From an uncultured Christensenellaceae bacterium (GTDB lineage Bacteria > Bacillota > Clostridia > Christensenellales > UBA3700), in the NCBI GenBank assembly GCA_944380285.1, contig CALWGZ010000008.1:1-64000 (forward strand): a stretch of DNA of 64,000 bases. The letters run 5' to 3'. This document shows, one piece after another, positions 57,762-64,000 of this stretch; position 1 is the stretch's first letter, and each line of letters starts with the position of its first letter. The notes below the pieces were generated by a model. The model saw only the letters and a list, made by a program, of their open reading frames with translations, did not search any database and was not told the origin of the DNA. Position numbers and translations under genes: made by a program.

Positions 57762-59301
57762 CGGTGATGTTCTCCCTGCGGAGCGCCCCGAGATCGACCG
57801 CTCCGACGAGCGCCAACACGCCGCCGTATGCCGCGATCCCCGTCGCCGCCGCCGTCGCGAGCTTTGCCCACGTCCCGAGATCGGCGAGCGACACCGCCGC
57901 TTCCGCAGCTACCATTATAACACCTGCAAGGGCGGTCTTGGCAATCGTTTTGAGGTCGATAAACGCTCTGCCCGTCTCTGTGCGATATGCGAGCGCGGCG
58001 AGCGCGGCGGCGACCGCGTACATCGCTGTCTGCGCGATGGGCGCGCCGACGACTCCGACGCGAAGTATGAGCGCCGCCTGCAACGCCTGCTTGACAACGG
58101 CGGCGCAAAGCATACAGCGCATCACGACGCCGCCTCTGCCCATCGCCTGCAACGACGCGCAGAGCAGCTGCGCGACCACGACGAGCACGACGGCGGGCGA
58201 CTGCCACGCCAACAGCTTTGCCGCAAGCGCGAGCTCTCCCGCCCCGAGCGCGGGATAGAGCGCGGTCAGCAGCTCCTCGGAGAACATCGCGAACGCGATC
58301 GTGCATGGCAGCGCGAACACCGCTCCCCAACCGACTGACGCGGCGGTCTTTGCGTGCGCGGCGTCTGCTCCGCCCCTGACGAACTCCGACGTAAACCTCG
58401 GCAGAGCCGTCGCCGCCGCCGAGAGCGCGACCACGACGGGCAGGTTGATCAGCGTGCCGACCGCGCCGGTGAGCAGTCCGTACTGCGCCCTCGCCGCCTC
58501 TTCGAATACCCCCGACGCGCGCAAAAGCGCTACGATCGCAAAGCTGTCAATAAAGGTGACCGCCGGCACCGCGAGCGCGGAGGCAAGCAGCGGAAGCATC
58601 GTCGCAAACATTTTCTTTGACAGTGTTTTATCGACACGGGCACCGAAAAAACTGTACTTCTTGCCGAACGCCGCCCTCATCGTCGCCGCCCCGATAAGTT
58701 CGGAGACGGTCACCGCCGCGAGCGCTCCGTACACCGCGTGTCCCGTCCCTCTTTGCGCCGCGAACCAGACCGCCGCAAGCCCGAAGATCAGCTTGACCGC
58801 CTGCTCCGCGGTCTGCGTGAGAGCGCACAGATGCGCCCCTCCGTCCGCCAAGAATATCCCTCGGTAGAGCGAGGACAGCGCGACCGCTCCGACCGCGGGC
58901 GCGAGCAAGAGATAGCCCGCCGCATATTCGCGCACCCCCTGCAATGCCGCCACCGGAAAGATCGCCGCCGCAAACAGCGCGGTGCCTGCCGCCGCGAGCG
59001 CAAAGCTCAGTCTGCGCGCCGCCGCGAACACCTGCGCTCCGTCCTCTCCGCGCGCGACGGCCGCGGCGAAAAACCTCGCTATGACCGCCGGAAGCGCGCC
59101 CGAAGTCAGCGTTACGAACAGCGCGTAGACGGGAAAGAAGGTCTGATACAGCCCCATCCCCTCCGCGCCGAGCAGATTGGTCAGCGGGATGCGATAGACC
59201 GCCCCGAGCGCCTTGCCGACGAGCGAAGCCGCGGCGAGCGCCGCGGTCGACGCCGCCGCGGTCGCCGCAAAGCGGCGCGCCGTTTCACCCATCCGTCTCA
59301 T
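57703..59301 (-). CDS. Lipid/polysaccharide flippase, SpoVB/MurJ-like (MVF family)
   Basis: The 532-residue protein has about 14 membrane helices and the MOP-family start ASLVGKALGAVYRIPLTNLL followed by GAEGMGLYQTFFPVYALFVT, which matches SpoVB-like flippases. It probably flips lipid II or another lipid-linked glycan. The Bacillus yabM-yabN(mazG) order is kept. ATG at 59301 follows GGAGGTGGAG; the frame is open to 59475 without support. It is the first gene of the operon, and its 3' end overlaps mazG by 59 bases, a long overlap. The C-terminus after the last helix is short and charged. Confidence 0.9.
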   Translation of the reverse strand: MRRMGETARRFAATAAASTAALAAASLVGKALGAVYRIPLTNLLGAEGMGLYQTFFPVYALFVTLTSGALPAVIARFFAAAVARGEDGAQVFAAARRLSFALAAAGTALFAAAIFPVAALQGVREYAAGYLLLAPAVGAVALSSLYRGIFLADGGAHLCALTQTAEQAVKLIFGLAAVWFAAQRGTGHAVYGALAAVTVSELIGAATMRAAFGKKYSFFGARVDKTLSKKMFATMLPLLASALAVPAVTFIDSFAIVALLRASGVFEEAARAQYGLLTGAVGTLINLPVVVALSAAATALPRFTSEFVRGGADAAHAKTAASVGWGAVFALPCTIAFAMFSEELLTALYPALGAGELALAAKLLAWQSPAVVLVVVAQLLCASLQAMGRGGVVMRCMLCAAVVKQALQAALILRVGVVGAPIAQTAMYAVAAALAALAYRTETGRAFIDLKTIAKTALAGVIMVAAEAAVSLADLGTWAKLATAAATGIAAYGGVLALVGAVDLGALRRENITDEEQRKAHCRRARHIDDRG

Positions 59302-59389
59302 CTCCACCTCCGTCCGGGTTAGTATGGGCGCGGGGCGGACAATTAACCGAGCGGCGCATATCGAAGGCGCGGCGGCGATATGCTGTGAT

Positions 59390-60658
59390 ATGAGACGTAT
59401 CTCCTTTGCGCTTTTGCCTGTCGTCATTGCCGCATGCGTTGCGTTTTGCGGCTGTTCGCAAGCCGATCCGACCATCGACGTCTATGCCGACGTGACCGTG
59501 TTGTCCGACGAGCTCGTCGCCGTCTCGGTGCGCGTCGAGGCGAGCTCTCTGCCGGACGGAGAGTATGTGCCTTTTGCATTCTATCCGCCTCTGTTTTCGT
59601 CACGCGAGACGCTGCCCGTCACCGACGGCGCCTTTGCGGCGGCGTGTCCCGACGGCTTTGACGCGGGCGAGGTGCTCGACTTTCGGGCGGGCGGAGACGT
59701 CGCCGCCTACGCTCAAAGCGGCTGTCTGCTGCGCGTCTGCCCCAAGCGGCGCGGCGGTACGCTCTCGTTTTGTTTCGACTACACGCTCCGCGTCCCCGTC
59801 AACGCGATGCGCTACGGCAGGGACGAATTTGCGCTGCGGCTCGCCGACTTTTTGCCGCGGCTCTGTCTGTTCGGCGGAGAGTACCGCGAATATGACTGTC
59901 TGCCCATAGGCGACCCGTTCGCGTTCGACGCCGCCGACTATCGGCTTCGCGTAACTCACCCCGACGGCATGACGCTTGCCGCGCCGGGCGAAGTCGCGGC
60001 GACCGAGGGCGGCGCGACGGTATATCTCGCAGACGCGCGCGACTGCACGCTCGTGCTGCTCAAAGATCCCGATACCGCCGTGGCGTCGGACGGAGCTTTC
60101 GCGGTGACCGCATACGCCCGCGACGAAGCAAAGGCGCGTTCCGCAGCCGATCTCGCGCTGTCCTCGGCGGCGTACTTCCGCGAAAAGATAGGCGCGCCCG
60201 TCCGCGACGCGCTGACCGTGGTCGTGCTGCCCTTCTATGCCGGCGGCATGGAATATTGCGGACTTGTCTATGTCGCCGACTCGCTGTCCGCGTCCGCGGC
60301 ATCCGCCTGCGTCGTCCACGAGACCGCGCACCTTTGGTGGTACGATTCGGTCGGTTTCGACCAGGTCGCCGAGCCGTGGAAGGACGAAGCCCTCGCGCAA
60401 AGCTGCATGTTCGCCTACTTTTGCGACAAGCTGCCGCCGTTCGGCTATACGCTGGTCGAATCGGCGGTCGCCGCGTCGCCTGCCGTCACGGACTTCCGCC
60501 GTCCGCTGAGCGAGTATGGCTCCGCAGCCGACTATCACCGCTCCGTCTATTGCGCGGCGGCGACAAAGCTGTATGCGCTGCGCTCGTTGGGCGACGAAAA
60601 ATTTTTCGGCGCGCTCTCCGACTTTTTCGCCGATCGCCGCGGCGGCGTCGCCAAATGA
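59390..60658 (+). CDS. Lipoprotein with M1-like metallopeptidase domain
   Basis: The 422-residue protein begins with a lipoprotein signal (VAFCGCSQAD). Residues ~25-215 are a beta-rich N-terminal part. The catalytic part has GGMEYCGLVYVAD, similar to the GAMEN motif, and VVHETAHLWWYDSVGFDQVA with EPWKDEALAQ, giving HExxH-18-E as in gluzincins (family M1). It stops after about 70 residues more, shorter than true M1 aminopeptidases (~600+). The family is likely the M1-like lipoprotein group of Firmicutes, anchored outside the cell. No ribosome binding site is visible before ATG at 59390, so the exact start is unsure. It is divergent from the flippase operon. Confidence 0.85.
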   Translation: MRRISFALLPVVIAACVAFCGCSQADPTIDVYADVTVLSDELVAVSVRVEASSLPDGEYVPFAFYPPLFSSRETLPVTDGAFAAACPDGFDAGEVLDFRAGGDVAAYAQSGCLLRVCPKRRGGTLSFCFDYTLRVPVNAMRYGRDEFALRLADFLPRLCLFGGEYREYDCLPIGDPFAFDAADYRLRVTHPDGMTLAAPGEVAATEGGATVYLADARDCTLVLLKDPDTAVASDGAFAVTAYARDEAKARSAADLALSSAAYFREKIGAPVRDALTVVVLPFYAGGMEYCGLVYVADSLSASAASACVVHETAHLWWYDSVGFDQVAEPWKDEALAQSCMFAYFCDKLPPFGYTLVESAVAASPAVTDFRRPLSEYGSAADYHRSVYCAAATKLYALRSLGDEKFFGALSDFFADRRGGVAK

Positions 60659-60733
60659 CGCGACGAGGGCGGTCGGCGGGATAATTTCCTCTCGCTTTGC
60701 CCACAATACAGTCAAACCCAAAGGAGGTGCGAC

Positions 60734-60847
60734 ATGGCAAAGCAGATGGATCGTCAAAAGCAGTCTGCCCGCAAGGATACCGCCAAAAAGACCGCCGACA
60801 AGGCGTGCGGCTCCAAGAATTGCGGCGCGACCAAGAACTGCGACTGA
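60734..60847 (+). CDS. Small Lys/Cys-rich peptide (37 aa)
   Basis: AAAGGAGGTG is followed at good distance by ATG at 60734, and a 37-residue frame starting MAKQMDRQKQSARKDTAKK ends in KACGSKNCGATKNCD. Three cysteines are spaced by five and six residues near the C-terminus. A strong terminator follows ten bases after the stop, so the gene is a complete unit. Small Lys/Asn/Cys-rich peptides of this kind occur in Clostridia, and a metal-binding or spore-associated role is possible; neither is shown here. Confidence 0.75.
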   Translation: MAKQMDRQKQSARKDTAKKTADKACGSKNCGATKNCD

Positions 60848-60854
60848 GGTCGCG

Positions 60855-60886
60855 AAGACGTCCCGGATAGGGGCGTCTTTTTTTTT
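60855..60886 (+). terminator. Terminator of the 37-aa gene
   Basis: AAGACGTCCC and GGGGCGTCTT form a stem (one G-T pair) around GGATA and run into nine T residues. Confidence 0.92.
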
Positions 60887-60916
60887 GCTCCGTTTGCGCT
60901 TGCCGGGCGCAACGTG

Positions 60917-60946
60917 TTGACAAGGTTGACAAAGCGGCTCTATAAT
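60917..60946 (+). promoter_or_regulatory. Promoter of the apgM gene
   Basis: TTGACA (60917-60922), 18 bp and TATAAT (60941-60946) precede the ATG at 60993 by about 45 bases. Confidence 0.85.
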
Positions 60947-60992
60947 ATTACAATAAAATAAAGACGCGCAACCGTGCGCGCATGGAGCGATC

Positions 60993-62234
60993 ATGGCAGA
61001 CAGAAAATCAGACAGAAAATATATAGTCATCTTGGGCGACGGAATGGCGGACACGCCCGTCGACGCGCTGGGCGGCAAGACGCCGCTCGAAGTAGCGCGC
61101 AAACCGCACATCGACGCGCTTTGCGCCAAGGGCGAACTCGGGCTGGTCAAGACAGTCCCCGACGGAATGAAACCGGGCAGCGACGTCGCCAATCTTGCGG
61201 TGATGGGCTATCCGCCCGCAAAGTATTACAGCGGCAGATCTCCGCTCGAAGCGCTCAACATGGGCGTCGACCTCGCCGACGACGACATCGCGGTCAGGTG
61301 CAACCTCGTCACCCTTTCGGACGACGAGCCTTACGAGCGCAAGACGATGGTCGATTACAGCGCCGGCGAGATCTCCAACGCCGAGGCGAAGACTCTGATC
61401 GAGTTCATCCAAAGCAAGCTGGGCGGACACGGCGTCGACTTCTACAACGGCGTCAGCTACCGCCATTGCATGGTCAAACACCACGCCTCTTTGGGCACCG
61501 ACCTCACCCCTCCGCACGACATCTCGGACAAGTGCGTGGACGGGCATCTACCCAAGGGGCTGTACGGCGAAGAGATGCTCGCGATGATGAAGAAGTCGTA
61601 CGAGCTGCTCAAAGACCACCCCGTCAACGCCGCGCGCGTCGCCGCCGGCAAACATCCCGCCAACAGCATTTGGCTGTGGGGAGAGGGCACGCGCCCCGCG
61701 CTCAAACCCTTTGACGAGACGTTCGGGCTCAAGGGCGCGGTCATCAGCGCGGTCGATCTGGTCAAGGGCATAGGCGTCGGCGCAAAGATGAAGATCGTCG
61801 AGGTCGAGGGCGCGACCGGCACCTACGAGACCAACTTCGACGGCAAGGCGAAGGCGGCGATCGACACGCTGTTGAAGGACGGCAGCGACTACGTCTACGT
61901 CCACATGGAGGCGCCCGACGAATGCGGGCACCAAGGCGACATCGAACACAAGGTGCTGTCGATCGAGCTGATCGACGCCAAGGTCGTCGGTCCTGTGTGC
62001 GACGCGCTGCGCGCGGCGAAAGTGCCCTTTTCGGTGCTGATCATGCCCGACCACCCCACTCCGCTCAAACTCAAAACGCACACCGCCGACCCGGTTCCGT
62101 TCGTGCTCTATGTCTCGGACGACGAGAAAGAGGGCTCGGCGGCGACGATGAACGAAAAGACCGCCGCGGCGTCCGGAGTCTACTATCCCGACTGCCGCGA
62201 CTTGATAAGCAAATTCCTCGGAGGTAAACATTGA
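60993..62234 (+). CDS. apgM: 2,3-BPG-independent phosphoglycerate mutase, archaeal type
   Basis: The 413-residue protein belongs to the ApgM family of the alkaline-phosphatase superfamily. YIVILGDGMADTPVDALGGK at the N-terminus carries the first metal Asp. KPGSDVANLAVMGY with the nucleophile Ser, and then YVYVHMEAPDECGHQGD and LIMPDHPTP supply the other Asp and His ligands. It interconverts 3- and 2-phosphoglycerate. The similar proteins of clostridia are sometimes called homoserine kinase-like, but the ApgM motifs fit better. Its stop overlaps the next start as TGATG. GGAGCG is nine bases before the ATG. Confidence 0.93.
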   Translation: MADRKSDRKYIVILGDGMADTPVDALGGKTPLEVARKPHIDALCAKGELGLVKTVPDGMKPGSDVANLAVMGYPPAKYYSGRSPLEALNMGVDLADDDIAVRCNLVTLSDDEPYERKTMVDYSAGEISNAEAKTLIEFIQSKLGGHGVDFYNGVSYRHCMVKHHASLGTDLTPPHDISDKCVDGHLPKGLYGEEMLAMMKKSYELLKDHPVNAARVAAGKHPANSIWLWGEGTRPALKPFDETFGLKGAVISAVDLVKGIGVGAKMKIVEVEGATGTYETNFDGKAKAAIDTLLKDGSDYVYVHMEAPDECGHQGDIEHKVLSIELIDAKVVGPVCDALRAAKVPFSVLIMPDHPTPLKLKTHTADPVPFVLYVSDDEKEGSAATMNEKTAAASGVYYPDCRDLISKFLGGKH

Positions 62235-64000
62235 TGGACGACAACAAGACCCCGGACGTCGACGAAAAGGAGACCTCTCCCTCTTCGGTCAACGACGCCG
62301 TGCTCGTCGAACCCGACGAAGATACGCCCCGTCAAGAGACGGACGCCGTCGGCGCGCAGAGTGCCGATGACGAACACGGGCAGGAAAATTCCGAGCAAGA
62401 GGACGAGCCGACCGAAGCCGCCGAACAAGAGGAAACTCCTTCTGTGGAAGCAGTCGAAGAGCCAGCTCAAAGCGACGGCGGCGACGCCGAAGTCCCCTCT
62501 TCCGAGGGCGAGGACGGCGCGCAGGCTGCGCCCCAAGGCGAGAGCGAGCCGCAGCCCAAACAGCGCAAGAAGATGTCGCCGCGCCAAAAGAAGCGCGTCG
62601 CGATCGCTTGCGTTGCGGCGGTGCTGGTCGTCGCGATCGTGCTGGGCATCGCTCTGCCGATCTATTTCATCAACAAGGACAAGATCTTTGTCAGCAGCGC
62701 AGAGGACTTCCTCAACTATGACGACGGCACCTACTTCGTGCTCGAAGACGACCTGACCGTGGACGGCGACGTCACGATCGGCAGAGGCTATGCGCTCGAC
62801 CTCAACGGGCACGCGCTGATCGTCAACGGCACTCTCACTTTTGACAACCCCGGCACCGGCGAAGCCGCGGTCGGCACTCTCAAAAAGGGCGCGTGGACGG
62901 GCGCGGGCAGCATTGACGCGGACAACGTAGTCATCGTCGCGCCGAGCGGCTCGTTCAGGCTGTGCGCTCCCCTCACGGTCGGCGGTCTGACCACGTCCGA
63001 GGGGACGCGCGCGGGCAAGCTGTTCTTTGACGGCACGATCGTCTGCAACGGCACGATGTCCGTCTCTGCGGCGGAAGCGACCTTCGGCGCAAACGTCTCG
63101 TTCGGCGAAGGGGACGCGGCGCAGGCGATCTTCACCGACGTCGATTCTTTGACGATCAACGCGTCGATGACCTCGGCTGTCGAGGACAAACCCGCCAAAG
63201 TGACTTTTGACGACGTGACCGCGACGATCAACGCGGCGGGCGCGGTCGACGATCTCACGCTCAAAGGCGGCTCCAAGGTCATCTCGTTCGGCGCGATCGG
63301 TACCGCTCGCTCCGAAGGCGGCGAGACCCCCGACACCCTCGTGCTGGCTCAAAACTTCACCTGCGGCGCGGTCGTCGACGTCGCGGAACTTGCGATCGAA
63401 CTGCGCGAGGGCAACTCCGTCAACGTCACCTATACCGACGGGGTCGGCGCTCCGACCTACATCCGCAGGTTGGAGACCCCTCTCGACATCAACGTCAATC
63501 CCGACACCGACAAGCTGGTCGCGGCAGTCGCCGAGGTCGGCGGCGCGGTCGGCTATCAATTCTCCGTCGACGGCGGCGAATGGCTGAGCGCCGAAAACGG
63601 CTCGCACGAATATGACATCACCGAGCTGCTCCGCTCCAACACCGGCACGCACACGATCTCGGCGCGCGCGGCGGGCAACTTCTCCTACGACGACCCGTTC
63701 GCCCTCGACCCCGACGGCGACGGCACAAGGGACGAATTCCTCTACCTGACGAGCGAGAGCATCAGCTGCGAGTACGTCTATCAGATCGAGCTGTCCACCC
63801 CGACCGGGCTGACCGTCTCGACCGAATCGGGCGAGGGCGGCGCGACGAACTATGTGCTGTCGTTCGCCAACGTCTCGTTCGCGGACTACTACATCGTTTA
63901 CGTCAACGGCGTCGACATCGGCAGACAGGACGCGACGGACGGCGAATTCATGTATGTCACGCTCAGCGGGCTCAAAGTCGGCTCCAACTCGATACGCGTG
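62234..64000 (+). CDS. Large membrane-anchored surface protein, C-terminus off window
   Basis: The frame stays open from ATG at 62234 to the window end (589 codons seen). Residues 1-115 are very acidic, Glu/Asp/Pro/Gln-rich and low in complexity (EQEDEPTEAAEQEETPSVEA). A basic stretch (KQRKKMSPRQKKR) and one membrane helix follow at about residues 135-158 (CVAAVLVVAIVLGIALPIYF). The extracellular part starts with FVSSAEDFLNYDDGTYFVLE, like the first strands of beta-helix or pectate-lyase-like folds, with DLNGHALIVNGTLTF. Later segments such as IELSTPTGLTVSTESGEGG and YYIVYVNGVDIGR look like fibronectin-III-like domains. I cannot give a function. It starts on the stop of apgM. Confidence 0.85.
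   Translation, partial: MDDNKTPDVDEKETSPSSVNDAVLVEPDEDTPRQETDAVGAQSADDEHGQENSEQEDEPTEAAEQEETPSVEAVEEPAQSDGGDAEVPSSEGEDGAQAAPQGESEPQPKQRKKMSPRQKKRVAIACVAAVLVVAIVLGIALPIYFINKDKIFVSSAEDFLNYDDGTYFVLEDDLTVDGDVTIGRGYALDLNGHALIVNGTLTFDNPGTGEAAVGTLKKGAWTGAGSIDADNVVIVAPSGSFRLCAPLTVGGLTTSEGTRAGKLFFDGTIVCNGTMSVSAAEATFGANVSFGEGDAAQAIFTDVDSLTINASMTSAVEDKPAKVTFDDVTATINAAGAVDDLTLKGGSKVISFGAIGTARSEGGETPDTLVLAQNFTCGAVVDVAELAIELREGNSVNVTYTDGVGAPTYIRRLETPLDINVNPDTDKLVAAVAEVGGAVGYQFSVDGGEWLSAENGSHEYDITELLRSNTGTHTISARAAGNFSYDDPFALDPDGDGTRDEFLYLTSESISCEYVYQIELSTPTGLTVSTESGEGGATNYVLSFANVSFADYYIVYVNGVDIGRQDATDGEFMYVTLSGLKVGSNSIRV

Noticed and set aside
59360..59392. Leaderless start for the M1-like lipoprotein gene
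   Set aside because: TATGCT lies five bases before the ATG, but no -35 box fits, so the case is too weak to list.
62183..63652. 489-codon minus-strand frame opposite the right-edge surface protein
   Set aside because: Codon-composition shadow; the plus-strand frame has a ribosome-coupled start, a membrane helix and continues to the window end.

Overview
The window looks like a chromosomal segment of a Gram-positive, probably anaerobic Firmicute (class Clostridia), most likely an uncultured gut or animal-associated lineage; no taxonomic search was possible. The evidence is sigma-A type promoters (TTGACA / TATAAT), AGGAGG-type ribosome binding sites, WhiA, an RlmCD-type methyltransferase, a SpoVB-like flippase next to MazG (as in Bacillus yabM-yabN), the Sua5 / protein-tyrosine-phosphatase / RpiB order known from Bacillus ywl, a TRAP (MtrB) protein, a PPi-dependent phosphofructokinase and DUF4250 / DUF3793 proteins. 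Glycan enzymes (GH29 fucosidase, GH20 hexosaminidase, NagA) fit a host-glycan user. There are no phage, IS or CRISPR modules.

1-9.2 kb is a lower-GC block with different codon use: methyltransferase (cut by the left edge), GNAT, flavodoxin, DUF3793, a heterodimeric ABC exporter and a TetR regulator, all on the minus strand. Two operator families are visible here: GTTCGCATATGCGAAC palindromes in front of DUF3793 and of the exporter, and a TAACAnTGTTA pair on the promoter of the TetR gene. A second TetR gene is transcribed divergently from two membrane-protein genes. 9.3-10.3 kb is a very AT-rich island with one orphan two-TM protein, bordered by what may be a methyltransferase remnant. From 10.3 kb onward the DNA is GC-rich and house-style.

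10.3-25.7 kb: RlmCD with an apparently leaderless promoter, a giant InlB-repeat lipoprotein, a GH29 fucosidase, a TrpXYZ-like ABC system, a GDPD, an internally deleted endonuclease/exonuclease/phosphatase-family gene, an M29 aminopeptidase and a YhhN protein. 25.7-26.7 kb: tRNA-Glu(CTC) followed by a tandem ~165-bp repeat in which every unit ends with an exact copy of the tRNA 3' end. 26.7-41.5 kb: MarR-controlled ABC exporter pair, Hsp20, sua5-ptp-rpiB, a DUF1508 membrane protein, an MFS transporter, DUF4250, and a polar amino-acid ABC operon whose ATPase carries a large coiled-coil insertion. 41.5-49.3 kb: DUF2779 nuclease-like protein, IMPase, a GH20-nagA-esterase operon, and a TRAP-pfkA-PPi-PFK operon. 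49.3-59.3 kb: PHP-whiA-dnaE and flippase-mazG-dusB-murB, two tightly packed minus-strand operons. 59.4-64 kb (plus strand): M1-like lipoprotein peptidase, a 37-residue Cys-rich peptide, ApgM phosphoglycerate mutase and a large membrane-anchored protein cut by the right edge.

The most unusual items are the tRNA-Glu repeat array, the coiled-coil insertion in the amino-acid ABC ATPase, TRAP leading a glycolytic operon (with Asn at a key RNA-binding Lys position), the paired operator systems at the left, and the internally deleted EEP gene.
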